NCBI GenBank assembly: GCA_026391295.1
Contig: JAPLDS010000042.1
Span: forward strand, 1-63,217
Length of the DNA: 63,217 nucleotides
Direction: 5' to 3'
DNA from: Bacteroidia bacterium
GTDB taxonomy: Bacteria > Bacteroidota > Bacteroidia > Bacteroidales > Prolixibacteraceae
Below the pieces are notes generated by a model, which was not told the origin of the DNA, searched no databases, and was given only the letters and a program-made list of their open reading frames with translations. Numbering within the stretch: the first letter of the stretch is position 1; the number at the start of each line of letters is the position of its first letter. Shown here in pieces: positions 8,381-16,663 of the stretch. A program made the position numbers and the translations under genes.

Positions 8381-8865
8381 AAACACTACTTTTTCTTCTC
8401 TTGTTTAGCGCCATTTCAATGGTTGGCAATGCACAACAACCTCAGATCTATAATCCACAGGCTGATGTATCAAAAGCAATTAGTCAAGGATTGATTAAGG
8501 CAAAGGCGGAGAATAAGCATCTCTTGCTACAAGTGGGGGGCAACTGGTGCCCGTGGTGTATTAAGTTTCATAAAAATTGCACTGAAGATCCAGAGATAAA
8601 GACCGTAATGGATGCCAATTATATCTACTTGCTTGTGAACTACAGCAAAGAAAATCGGAACCTAGCAGAACTTAAAAAGCTTGATTACCCTCAACGATTT
8701 GGCTTTCCTGTTTTCGTTATCTTAGATAAAAATGGCAAACGAATTCATACTCAAAACTCATCTTACCTAGAAGAAGGAGACGGATATTCGAAGAAAAAAG
8801 TTGTCGAATTTCTTAAAGCTTGGACCCGTGACGCCTTAAGTCCAGAGCACTACAAAGAGAAATAA
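8377..8865 (+). CDS. Exported thioredoxin-like protein
   Basis: The 162-residue protein has a signal peptide (about residues 1-19, ending GNAQ) and a thioredoxin-like fold with active-site WCPWC (C58 and C61). A cis-proline-type FGFPVFVILDKNG follows later. It resembles periplasmic thioredoxin_7/DUF255-like disulfide reductases. The start overlaps the frr stop by 4 bases, an unusual pairing of an envelope redox protein with a translation gene. The substrate is unknown; delivery of reductant to periplasmic cysteines or haem-attachment sites is possible. Confidence 0.8.
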   Translation: MKTLLFLLLFSAISMVGNAQQPQIYNPQADVSKAISQGLIKAKAENKHLLLQVGGNWCPWCIKFHKNCTEDPEIKTVMDANYIYLLVNYSKENRNLAELKKLDYPQRFGFPVFVILDKNGKRIHTQNSSYLEEGDGYSKKKVVEFLKAWTRDALSPEHYKEK

Positions 8866-8986
8866 CAATCAGGCAAATACAATTCGTTTTATTTCAGTTG
8901 AAATTCTGAGATAAAATTAAACTTCCTCCCAAAATTCGAGTCAAACCGCTGAGAATTAAAATTAACTCTGTTCTCCAGATCAAAAA

Positions 8987-10195
8987 ATGAGCATCTCAAT
9001 TCGTCAGAACATAGTTGTAATTTTAATGCTAGTTTCAGTCATGGCCGCCCAAGCCAATGACAAACCCAAGACGCTACTTAAGCCAATTGGAGGCAATACA
9101 GAATCAAGCGATGTCCTTGACCTATTCAAGAAGGGGAAAAACAAGGTGGAGAAAGACTCTACAAACGGGGAAAAACCATTTTTTTCAGTCATACCTGTTG
9201 TCGGATATTCGATGCAGTCAGGGCTGACAGGCGCTATAATAACAAACACCTCATTTTATCTAGACGAACATAGAAGTAGGTTTTCTAACCTCCTGATTAA
9301 TGGATACTATTCGGAATATCATCAATATTGGTTTACGGCAAACAACAATCTATTTTTTGAAAAATCTAAGCTGCATTTAATCGGAGATATGCGCTACTAT
9401 AAATTCCCAACTCAAACCTATGGCTTAGGAACAAATAGCACTTTAAAGGATGCGCTAAAAATTGATTACTCGTATGTGCGCATTTCGCAAATCATCACAA
9501 GGTCGTTACTCCCTAATTTCTTTGTTGGCATTGGCTTCAACCTTGATTATCACTGGAATATACATCCAGACACCTTGCAAGGGAAAGCTTTAAATGACCT
9601 GAATAGGTATCAAAGAACAAATCACTCAAATTCAACAGGGGTTTCTTTTAATGTAATTTATGACAGCCGAAAGAATCCAGAAAATACAGCTGGAGGAACC
9701 TATGTGAATTTGCAGTATAGGCCTAATATGACCATTCTAGGAAGCGATTCCAATTGGCAATCCCTTCTTTTAGATCTCAGACATTTTATCCCTTTCCCTG
9801 CCTCCTCGCGCAATGTCTTAGCGCTTTGGAATTATTACAACTTTACCTTAAATGGGACACCTCCCTATTTAGATACACCTAGTATTGGCTGGGATGCATT
9901 TTCAAATACTGGCAGAGGGTATGTGCCGGGAAGGTATGCCGGGAAAAACTTAATGTATTTTGAATCAGAATACCGATTCGTCCTATCTCACAATGGGTTA
10001 TTGGGTGGAGTTGTGTTTGGGAATATGCAAAACATATATCAACGCTGGTCTGATAAACATGCTATTATCCCTGGAGGTGGGGTCGGGATCCGACTCAAAA
10101 TGAATAAGTACTCCAATACAAATTTAGGAATTGATTATGGCTTTGGAGTAGGAGGTTCACATGGACTATTCTTCAACTTAGGAGAAGTCTTTTAG
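8987..10195 (+). CDS. Omp85-type surface antigen (BamA/TamA-like barrel without POTRA domains)
   Basis: The 402-residue exported protein has a signal peptide (about 1-23, ending AQA). After a short spacer its barrel matches the bacterial surface antigen family: FFSVIPVVGYSMQSGLTGAIITNTSFYL, GVSFNVIYDSRKNPENTAGGTYVNLQYRP, and a C-terminal half ending in strand NTNLGIDYGFGVGGSHGLFFNLGEVF with terminal Phe. No POTRA repeats precede the barrel. Many Bacteroidetes encode such short Omp85 proteins, and their cargo is not known. The gene stands alone and converges on the SPOR gene across a strong two-way terminator. Confidence 0.75.
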   Translation: MSISIRQNIVVILMLVSVMAAQANDKPKTLLKPIGGNTESSDVLDLFKKGKNKVEKDSTNGEKPFFSVIPVVGYSMQSGLTGAIITNTSFYLDEHRSRFSNLLINGYYSEYHQYWFTANNNLFFEKSKLHLIGDMRYYKFPTQTYGLGTNSTLKDALKIDYSYVRISQIITRSLLPNFFVGIGFNLDYHWNIHPDTLQGKALNDLNRYQRTNHSNSTGVSFNVIYDSRKNPENTAGGTYVNLQYRPNMTILGSDSNWQSLLLDLRHFIPFPASSRNVLALWNYYNFTLNGTPPYLDTPSIGWDAFSNTGRGYVPGRYAGKNLMYFESEYRFVLSHNGLLGGVVFGNMQNIYQRWSDKHAIIPGGGVGIRLKMNKYSNTNLGIDYGFGVGGSHGLFFNLGEVF

Positions 10196-10212
10196 CTGAA
10201 CATAAAAAGCAG

Positions 10213-10265
10213 ATTAATAGATATAAAAAAAGAGGGCTAAACCCTCTTTTTTTATATCTATTAAT
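10213..10265. terminator. Bidirectional terminator, perfect 24-bp inverted repeat
   Basis: Positions 10213-10236 are exactly complementary to 10242-10265 around a CTAAA loop. The core GAGGG/CCCTC is flanked by A7 and T7, so both strands give a stem with a U-tract. It separates two convergent genes and its right end touches the stop codon of the SPOR gene. Confidence 0.92.
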
Positions 10266-10726
10266 TATTTCCTAATTAGTAACCAGAGATCAGCATACTT
10301 GGTGTATTGCTGACGGATATCACCCATTTTGCTTCTAGCAGCCGATTCATCATCGTAGCTTTGAGCACAAACGCGATACAATCCCTTTTCATTGATAAGG
10401 ATTCCTGGAGAAAAACCCTCAGAAGCAAGTGTCTTCTTAAATTTCTGTGCATTTTCATACACTCCAAAACTACCTAAGATTATATAAAATCGCTTAGATC
10501 CTAAATCGCTTGCTTCCCCTTTGGCAGCTGTAATATGCTCTTCTCTTGATTTCACAGACGATGCAGCACTACTAGATCCAGCAGGTTTAGCAACAGTCTC
10601 AGACTTTACAGTTTCAGGTACAACAGCTTCAGACTTTACTGGCTGTGGCTTTGGCGCAATCTTTTGCGTTTTGCATCCTACCGTCATTAGAACGATTAAG
10701 ATTAAGAGATTACTTAGAATTTTCAT
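10265..10726 (-). CDS. SPOR-domain lipoprotein
   Basis: The 153-residue protein has a lipoprotein signal peptide (hydrophobic stretch ending in lipobox MTVGC, Cys at about 18) and a low-complexity P/V/K/S linker. The C-terminal SPOR domain (about residues 78-153, FYIILGSFGVYENAQKFKKTL ... YRVCAQSYDDESAARSKMGDI) is of the type that binds denuded septal peptidoglycan. It is probably an envelope or division-associated lipoprotein. A TATCTTCG box (complement of 10755-10762) lies 29 bases before the start and may be its promoter. Confidence 0.85.
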   Translation of the reverse strand: MKILSNLLILIVLMTVGCKTQKIAPKPQPVKSEAVVPETVKSETVAKPAGSSSAASSVKSREEHITAAKGEASDLGSKRFYIILGSFGVYENAQKFKKTLASEGFSPGILINEKGLYRVCAQSYDDESAARSKMGDIRQQYTKYADLWLLIRK

Positions 10727-10882
10727 GAAATAAGTTTTTGGTGATTATATTCAGCGAAGATATAAAAAGAAATTAAAATTTGGATATGTCGCGTCAATTT
10801 CTTAAATTGTACATAATGTAGTCTCAGATCCGCACTCATCGGTTCAAATAATGGAATGGAATTCACATAATAATTCTAGAAA

Positions 10883-11386
10883 ATGAAGACTTCTAAATTC
10901 CCACTTATCTTTATTGTTGAAGATAACTCCGTCTATTCAAAGCTAATCGTCAGCCATCTCCGTTCGCATAAGTTTATTAACTGCGAAAGTTTTACAAGTG
11001 GAGAGGCCTGCCTTAAAGGGATCACTAGAGAGCCAGATATAATAATTCTTGATTATTTAATGAATGGGATGAATGGACTGGATGTCCTTATCGCGACAAA
11101 AAAGAGATCCCCAACTACCGATTTTATCTTTTTATCAGGACAAGACAGTATCGAAGTTGCGATTGACTGCATCAAATATGGAGCCTATGATTACATCGTC
11201 AAGGATGAATTTGCTCTTATAAAACTTTCAGATAAAATTAATAAACTGATCGCATTACGAGAACTTGTGGCCAGCAACAGATTATTCAAGAAAGGGATAA
11301 CAATCTTTGGAATAACGGTATTTGGACTGATTTTATTATTTCTATTTCTCGCCATCGTCTTTCCGTCAATTTTAACTAGGTCGTGA
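10883..11386 (+). CDS. Single-domain response regulator with C-terminal membrane anchor
   Basis: Residues 7-125 form a CheY-like receiver. The acidic pair is E13/D14, the phospho-acceptor D57 is in IIILDY, the conserved Ser is S85 and the lysine is K107 (DYIVKDEF). There is no DNA-binding or enzymatic output domain. Instead residues 137-162 form a strongly hydrophobic helix (GITVFGLILLFLFLAIVF), so the protein is probably tail-anchored in the inner membrane with the receiver in the cytoplasm. No histidine kinase is adjacent. Receivers with a C-terminal transmembrane helix are uncommon; the partner is unknown. Confidence 0.75.
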   Translation: MKTSKFPLIFIVEDNSVYSKLIVSHLRSHKFINCESFTSGEACLKGITREPDIIILDYLMNGMNGLDVLIATKKRSPTTDFIFLSGQDSIEVAIDCIKYGAYDYIVKDEFALIKLSDKINKLIALRELVASNRLFKKGITIFGITVFGLILLFLFLAIVFPSILTRS

Positions 11387-11405
11387 CAATTAAAAAAATT
11401 GTCAC
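11383..11405. terminator. Hairpin between convergent genes, weak terminator candidate
   Basis: GTGACAATT and AATTGTCAC form a 9-bp stem around five A residues. The stem includes the stop codon of the response regulator. No clear U-run follows on either strand, so termination activity is uncertain. Confidence 0.35.
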
Positions 11406-11453
11406 TCCTCGAATCGAGAAATAAAACTTCAAAATATTAGGCGGGTAATCGTA

Positions 11454-12425
11454 CTACCCCCAAATACTTGAATTAACAATTGGAATATCTTTGCGTCCAT
11501 TAAAAAACCGAATAATACTCTCACTGGCCTCTTCTGCCATCATGATACGACTATCAATAGTTCCAGTGGCATTATGAGGTGTTAAAACCACATTATCGAT
11601 CGCAAAAAGCTCTGGGGTAATCCTTGGCTCATCTTCAAACACATCTAGTCCTGCGCCACCTAATTTGCCGTTTAGTAAATTTTTGACCAATGCCTGCTCA
11701 TCAACAACGGGACCACGAGCGGTATTAATTAAATAAGCCCCAGTCTTCATTCTTTGCATCTGCGCATCCCCAATTAAATGGAATGTTTCATCTGTCAATG
11801 GGCAGCTTAGCGATACGATATCCGACAATTCAAGCAAGGTATCAAATGGAACCCATTTTGCATCAGCTTCTTCTTTTCCTTCGGCTGGTTTGGTTCGGTT
11901 GTAATAGATCACTTTCATCCCAGAGGCTACAGCCCTTCGTGTGATCGCGCGACCAATGCGACCCATGCCAACGATACCTAGTGTTTTACCCCACAATGAA
12001 CTTCCTAGGTTCTCCATCATTCCCCATTTCAAACCAGCTGGATTTCTTAGCTTGCGATCTGTTTCGCAGATCCTGCGCATCAAAGCTATCATTAAGCCCA
12101 TAGCCATCTCTGCGGTTGGCTCGGTGACAGCTCCTGGAGTATTACAAACTGCAATTCCATTCGAAGTGGCGTATTCGACATCAATATTATTATATCCAAC
12201 ACCATAGTTAGAGACGATCTTCACGTTAGGTGCCAATTTAAGTAAGTCAGCTTTAAATGGCTTAGTAAATACCGACAAAACGCCGTCGGCAACTGCTAAA
12301 TGCTCCTGAACGTCAGCATCACTAAAATAAAAGGAGTTTTCAGGATAAAGAACTTCAAAATTTTCTTTTAGAGCAGTGAGACCAGCCAATGGAAGCTGAG
12401 CTAATACGAGTATCTTTTTTTTCAT
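11454..12425 (-). CDS. D-isomer-specific 2-hydroxyacid dehydrogenase (glyoxylate/hydroxypyruvate reductase-like)
   Basis: It probably reduces a 2-oxoacid to a D-2-hydroxyacid with NAD(P)H. The 323-residue protein has the Rossmann motif GIVGMGRIG (residues 150-158). The catalytic Arg is R237 (INTARGPVVDE), Glu is E266 (DVFEDEP) and His is H284 (LTPHNATGT), the family triad. The N-terminal substrate domain contains VSNYGVGYNNIDV. There is no C-terminal ACT domain, so it is not a classical serine-pathway SerA. The exact substrate (glyoxylate, hydroxypyruvate, 2-ketogluconate or other) cannot be decided. It appears monocistronic, with the S41 protease upstream. Confidence 0.88.
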   Translation of the reverse strand: MKKKILVLAQLPLAGLTALKENFEVLYPENSFYFSDADVQEHLAVADGVLSVFTKPFKADLLKLAPNVKIVSNYGVGYNNIDVEYATSNGIAVCNTPGAVTEPTAEMAMGLMIALMRRICETDRKLRNPAGLKWGMMENLGSSLWGKTLGIVGMGRIGRAITRRAVASGMKVIYYNRTKPAEGKEEADAKWVPFDTLLELSDIVSLSCPLTDETFHLIGDAQMQRMKTGAYLINTARGPVVDEQALVKNLLNGKLGGAGLDVFEDEPRITPELFAIDNVVLTPHNATGTIDSRIMMAEEASESIIRFFNGRKDIPIVNSSIWG

Positions 12426-12516
12426 AATGATTGATTTAAAAAAGCTGTGAGATCTAAAAATCTAATGGTTAATAAACAGACTAAAATAGATGATTTAAAC
12501 ATTCGCTAAAGGCAAC

Positions 12517-14205
12517 CTATTTTTTATTTTTACCGATCTCAGCAGCAGGAGGCGCTAAGATAGAGGTATATTCGGCAGGATTACCGAAGATAGATAAGAC
12601 CCGCTTAATCTCCAAGTCTGTACCCAATTCAGAGATAATTGCTCCCTTTTGGTAATAATAGCGTCCAACGATCTCATCTTTTAATAATTCCCGAATCTCC
12701 TCACTAAACTTACCAAGATCAAGTTCAAGATTTAAAGTCAGTCCTTTCCCAAGTGCTTCAAACTCATTCTTTGCACCCTCAAAATAACGTTCTCTTTTCG
12801 CCACCTCGATGAGTGCTTTAAGCGTTTGCTCGCTGCGCGATTCATAGGTAAACTTCTTTCCCGATAAAAACTGTCGGAATTCAGAATAAATCTGATCATC
12901 AACAGCAAATTTATCAGCAGGAGCAATGGATTTATGTTTATATGCATATTCAGTTGCAAAGTCAAATATCATATAGTCTTGCACCAACTTGTAGGCAAGC
13001 GTACTTAATGTGTCTTGTACATTTTTCACATCCGGAGTAACACCTCCTCCATCTTTTACCAATCTTCCATTCTTCGTTTTAAAAACAGAGATCAAAGAAT
13101 CAGCAATATGCCCAACGCTACCGTCGGTATTTCGATGTGAATAGTCGAGTGCCTGAATACAGCGCCCACTTGGGATATAGTATTTAGCCGTTGTAACCTT
13201 TAATTTGGTATTGTAACTAAGATCACGGGTTGTCTGAACCAGCCCCTTTCCGAAAGTCCGATTTCCAAGAATTACCGCACGATCAAGATCTTGCAAAGCC
13301 CCAGCCACAATTTCAGAGGCCGATGCGGAGCCACTGTTCACAAGTACAATCAGGGGCATAACACTATCAACCGGCTGTTCGGTAGCTTGATAAACTTTAT
13401 CCCATTGCGCTACCTTCCCTCTTGTGCTGACAATTTCCTGACCATGATTGACAAATAGATTCGTCACTTTAACAGCTTCTCCAAGCAAACCGCCTGGATT
13501 AGAACGAAGATCTAAAACAAGCGATTTCGCACCTTTAGTGTCTCTAAGATTGATCAAGGCCTTGCGAATATTGTCGGCGCATCCATCGGTAAAGCTAGAG
13601 AGACGTATATAGCCCGTTTTAGAATCAATCATCCCAAAATAGGTCACCGGATCGATCTGAATCTGTTCGCGAACAATATCCAATGTAAAAGGTTCTTTCT
13701 CCCCAGGTCGCTGAATCTTAACTTTTACAGCCTTAGTGGCAGGCCCTTTAAGCATATCCGAGACGTCAGAAACTGCCATTTTATCTGCAGCCTTCCCGTC
13801 AACTTCAAGAAATATATCTCCAGCGCGCAATCCGCTCTTTTGTGCAGGAAAACCTTCATAAGGCTCAGCAACGACAATCTGATTCTTTTGTTTGCTGATC
13901 ATCGCACCTATACCCGCATATTCGCCAGTAGTCATAAACTTAAAATCATCCATTTCCGATTCCGGGATGAACGTGGTATACGGATCAAGGGTATCGAGCA
14001 TCTCGTCAATACCCTTTTTAATTAGTTTATCAGGCTTCACCTCATCAACATAAAAGAGGTTTAACTCCCGAACTAAGGTGTAGAAAATATCTAGGTTTTT
14101 AGAGATTTCGAAATTCTTCTGATCGCTTTTAAAGCCCCATAAAGAGAATCCCAAGATTACAACAAGAAGTAGCGCAATGCTAGCTTTCAACATTTTTTTA
14201 GTCAT
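12517..14205 (-). CDS. S41-family carboxy-terminal processing peptidase
   Basis: This is a periplasmic, membrane-anchored tail-specific protease. From the chosen start (562 residues) there is an N-terminal hydrophobic anchor (about 6-24), a PDZ domain (about 90-175, with EGFPAQKSGLRAGDIFLEVDG) and the S41 catalytic domain. The catalytic Ser lies in NSGSASASEIVAGAL (about 291-305) and the Lys in FGKG (K320); the DLRSNPGGLL motif precedes them. An in-frame ATG exists at 14232, but MTKKMLKAS at 14205 gives a normal signal anchor and lies 43 bases after the -7 box. The C-terminal extension of about 180 residues is usual in Bacteroidetes. Confidence 0.92.
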   Translation of the reverse strand: MTKKMLKASIALLLVVILGFSLWGFKSDQKNFEISKNLDIFYTLVRELNLFYVDEVKPDKLIKKGIDEMLDTLDPYTTFIPESEMDDFKFMTTGEYAGIGAMISKQKNQIVVAEPYEGFPAQKSGLRAGDIFLEVDGKAADKMAVSDVSDMLKGPATKAVKVKIQRPGEKEPFTLDIVREQIQIDPVTYFGMIDSKTGYIRLSSFTDGCADNIRKALINLRDTKGAKSLVLDLRSNPGGLLGEAVKVTNLFVNHGQEIVSTRGKVAQWDKVYQATEQPVDSVMPLIVLVNSGSASASEIVAGALQDLDRAVILGNRTFGKGLVQTTRDLSYNTKLKVTTAKYYIPSGRCIQALDYSHRNTDGSVGHIADSLISVFKTKNGRLVKDGGGVTPDVKNVQDTLSTLAYKLVQDYMIFDFATEYAYKHKSIAPADKFAVDDQIYSEFRQFLSGKKFTYESRSEQTLKALIEVAKRERYFEGAKNEFEALGKGLTLNLELDLGKFSEEIRELLKDEIVGRYYYQKGAIISELGTDLEIKRVLSIFGNPAEYTSILAPPAAEIGKNKK

Positions 14206-14247
14206 CGAAACGATAAAATTAAAAATTATCACTGTTCACCATATTTG

Positions 14248-14255
14248 CAAAAGTA
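14248..14255 (-). promoter_or_regulatory. -7 promoter box of the S41 peptidase gene
   Basis: TACTTTTG on the minus strand matches TAnnTTTG. No clear TTG is found 19-20 nt upstream, so only the -7 element is supported. Confidence 0.45.
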
Positions 14256-14405
14256 ACAATTCAGAGGTTAATCTAATCTATATTGATCGCTTGTTTATAG
14301 CCCATCACATTTAAGCCCCAATTATAGACTGATCTACACTTCAAACAATAAAGAAACGCTATGAGTTCAAAAGTTTAAGTATTTTTAGCATCTAAAATAA
14401 CGCAT

Positions 14406-15350
14406 TTGAATAAGGGATTAGTCATACGATCAACAGGCAGCTGGTATTCGATAAAATCGGATGATGGCACGATTCTAGACTGCCGCATAAAAGGGAAGCT
14501 AAGGATGAAGGAGGTTAGGACAACTAATCCCATAGCAGTAGGTGATAGAGTTGCTTTTGAACTCCAATATGACGAAACCACAAAAGAGGGAGTTACTGGC
14601 ATTATTGTTTCTGTTGAGCCGCGGAAGAATTACATTATTCGAAAAGCCTCTAATCTTTCACGCGAGAGTCAGATTATAGCCTCTAATATTGATCAGGCCT
14701 ACATTATAGTTACTGTGAATTACCCCGTAACGCTTCCCGGATTTATCGATCGCTATCTCGTTTCTGCGATGGCCTACCGCATACCAGCCACACTTATTTT
14801 TAACAAAATAGATCTATACAACGAGAAAGACTATGAAAAGCTAGAAGAGTTTCTTCAAACATATGAGTCAATTGGCTATAAATGTCTCCAGGTATCAGCC
14901 GAAAAAAATATCAATATTGATCTATTAAAAAAAGAACTTCCAGGAAAGATTAGTCTATTTTCTGGGCTATCAGGAGTTGGAAAGTCATCGATTTTAAACT
15001 GCATTGACCCCAATCTAAAGCTAAAGACTGGAGTGATCTCAGACCATCATCAGCAAGGGAAGCATACGACAACTTTTGCTGAGATGTTTGAAACTTTGGA
15101 AGATGCCATGATTATTGATACTCCGGGGATTAGAGGTTTTGGCGTTATCGACATGCAAAAAGAGGAGATTGCCCACTATTTTCCAGAGATTTTTGGGCTT
15201 TTAGATCAGTGTCGATTTTTCAATTGCATGCATACTCACGAACCTGGCTGTGCGGTAAAAGCGGCAGCTGAGAGGGGCGACATTCCCGCAACACGCTATG
15301 AATCATACCTATCCTTAATCGCAGAAGACGATTCAAGATACAGAGGGTAA
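14406..15350 (+). CDS. rsgA: Ribosome small-subunit-dependent GTPase RsgA
   Basis: RsgA is a late 30S-assembly GTPase. The 314-residue protein shows the circular permutation of the family: an N-terminal OB fold (1-75), then G4 (NKID), then G1 (GLSGVGKSS), G3 (DTPGIRGF) and the C-terminal zinc-binding segment CRFFNCMHTHEPGC. The start codon is TTG at 14406, giving MNKGLVIRSTGSWY, the usual family N-terminus. No earlier in-frame start fits. It is divergent from the S41 protease. Confidence 0.94.
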   Translation: MNKGLVIRSTGSWYSIKSDDGTILDCRIKGKLRMKEVRTTNPIAVGDRVAFELQYDETTKEGVTGIIVSVEPRKNYIIRKASNLSRESQIIASNIDQAYIIVTVNYPVTLPGFIDRYLVSAMAYRIPATLIFNKIDLYNEKDYEKLEEFLQTYESIGYKCLQVSAEKNINIDLLKKELPGKISLFSGLSGVGKSSILNCIDPNLKLKTGVISDHHQQGKHTTTFAEMFETLEDAMIIDTPGIRGFGVIDMQKEEIAHYFPEIFGLLDQCRFFNCMHTHEPGCAVKAAAERGDIPATRYESYLSLIAEDDSRYRG

Positions 15351-15447
15351 CCGACCCTATAACGATAGAAAGAGGTTTAATTTGCTCTAAATAAGTCGAG
15401 AAGTGAATATTTTCAACTTAAGAACCTTTTCGTAATTATATTTTATT

Positions 15448-15455
15448 TATTTTTG
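15448..15455 (+). promoter_or_regulatory. -7 promoter box of the aromatic amino acid operon
   Basis: TATTTTTG matches TAnnTTTG and lies 25 bases before the leader peptide ATG. A TTG is not obvious at the right spacing. The predicted transcript would begin around 15462. Confidence 0.5.
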
Positions 15456-15480
15456 TCCTACAAAATAAAAATTGACTTTA

Positions 15481-15546
15481 ATGAAAAACAGTACTTCTTA
15501 CTTTTGGTTTGATTATCTCGGCCTTCGCATGGGGACTGATCGGTAA
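15481..15546 (+). CDS. Leader peptide with consecutive Tyr/Phe/Trp codons (attenuation)
   Basis: A 21-codon frame opens with ATG at 15481 and stops with TAA at 15544. Codons 7-12 encode Y-F-W-F-D-Y, so five of six consecutive residues are aromatic and all three aromatic amino acids are represented. It is followed 27 bases later by a strong terminator and then by tyrA. This is the layout of trp/phe-type transcription attenuation: slow decoding at these codons when aromatic amino acids are scarce should prevent the terminator. No other function is likely for so short a frame. The coding potential is seen; the mechanism is inferred from known attenuators. Confidence 0.82.
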   Translation: MKNSTSYFWFDYLGLRMGTDR

Positions 15547-15607
15547 GGTATTGTAAACAAACAATATGATATCAAAAAGAGGTCTCCAGATAAGGAGACC
15601 TCTTTTT
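15530..15607 (+). promoter_or_regulatory. Attenuator: terminator with competing antiterminator
   Basis: The terminator stem is AAAAAGAGGTCTCC (15574-15587) with GGAGACCTCTTTTT (15594-15607), 14 bp around AGATAA, followed by further T residues. TGGGGACT (15530-15537) can instead pair with GGTCTCCA (15581-15588), including G-U pairs, which would break the terminator. UAUCUC (15514-15519), just at the last aromatic codon, can pair with part of GGGGA and would sequester the antiterminator when the ribosome moves on. The stems were found by eye and were not folded computationally. Confidence 0.75.
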
Positions 15608-15684
15608 TTAGCATTAAATCAACAACAGTAATTAAGGTTTAGCACCTTTAAAATACGCTGTTCTTTTTGATAAAATAAAGATAA

Positions 15685-16581
15685 ATGAAACTTGCAGTAA
15701 TTGGATTAGGACTTATTGGAGGGTCGATGGCGAAAGATTTGCGTAGAACCAAATTTGCCACCGAGATCATTGGCGTTGATAGCCATCCAAATAATGCGAA
15801 GATTGCCCTAGAAGTTGGCATTGTCGATCGAATTGAACTTCTGGAAAACGCAGTTAAAGAAGCCGATATCGTTCTTTTGGCGATTCCTGTCGATAAAATT
15901 GCTCAGGTACTCCCAACGATCTTAAGTCAAGTCTCTGCTTCCACTACAGTTATTGATGTTGGCTCAACAAAGCGCGAGATTACAGAAGCGGTTAAAGACC
16001 ATCCAATGCGTGGAAATTACGTGGCATCGCATCCAATGTCAGGGACCGAAAATAGTGGTCCTACAGCTGCCTTAGAACATCTATTTGAAAATAAAATATG
16101 CATAATTTGCGACCATCAGAATAGCAGGCCTCAACATTTAGCACTTGCAGAGAAGATGTTTCAAGCATTAGGAATGCCGATTGCCTATATGAGCAGTGAT
16201 GAGCAAGATCATACCACCGCTTTTATCTCTCACCTGCCGCATGCGACCTCTTTTGCTTTGGCGAATACTGTCCAGGCTATTGAAGATCGTAATATCATTT
16301 TTGATTTAGCTTCAGGTGGCTTTCAATCGGCAGTTAGGCTCGCAAAAAGTTCGCCTCAGATGTGGGGACCGATCTTCTGGCAAAACCGCGATTACATCTA
16401 TGAAGCCTTAGAATCCTATATTCATCACTTAGAAGAATTTAAAAAGAGCCTTAAAAATAATGACCACGAAAAGTTAATTGCCCTTATCGAAAACGCAAAT
16501 AACATTCGCGGAATCCTAGGGGGAGAGAACTCTTCCTTGACAAAAAAAGAAGAAACAATTATTAAATTTTATACAAAATAA
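15685..16581 (+). CDS. tyrA: Prephenate dehydrogenase
   Basis: TyrA converts prephenate to 4-hydroxyphenylpyruvate with NAD(P), on the path to tyrosine. The 298-residue protein has the N-terminal Rossmann motif VIGLGLIGGS (5-14) and DVGSTKREI. The prephenate-binding block contains ASHPMSGTENSGP and the conserved ISHLPHATSFAL. No ACT or chorismate mutase domain is attached. It lies directly behind the attenuator and just before the DAHP synthase/chorismate mutase gene, so it should be regulated by aromatic amino acid supply. Confidence 0.93.
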   Translation: MKLAVIGLGLIGGSMAKDLRRTKFATEIIGVDSHPNNAKIALEVGIVDRIELLENAVKEADIVLLAIPVDKIAQVLPTILSQVSASTTVIDVGSTKREITEAVKDHPMRGNYVASHPMSGTENSGPTAALEHLFENKICIICDHQNSRPQHLALAEKMFQALGMPIAYMSSDEQDHTTAFISHLPHATSFALANTVQAIEDRNIIFDLASGGFQSAVRLAKSSPQMWGPIFWQNRDYIYEALESYIHHLEEFKKSLKNNDHEKLIALIENANNIRGILGGENSSLTKKEETIIKFYTK

Positions 16582-16583
16582 TC

Positions 16584-16663
16584 ATGGGATTACAATTAGA
16601 CATACGCCCGATCAGGAACAAACGTTAGCAACAGCAAGAGAACTAGCAAAAGATAAAAGAGTT
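16584..16663 (+). pseudogene. Disrupted 5' end of the DAHP synthase/chorismate mutase gene
   Basis: ATG at 16584 opens MGLQLDIRPI, which looks like the usual start of this Bacteroidetes bifunctional enzyme, but the frame ends in TAG at 16626. The continuing protein is encoded in another frame from about 16607 (PDQEQTLATARELAKDKR) into the frame starting at 16664. Between the two the family expects about 20 residues including GPCSAE, which are absent in all frames. A frame-changing deletion of several tens of bases, natural or from assembly, explains this best. Confidence 0.7.

Noticed and set aside
16584-16663. Programmed frameshift in the DAHP synthase gene
   Set aside because: A -1 shift near 16607 would join the frames but would still lack GPCSAE, and no slippery heptamer or downstream structure is evident.
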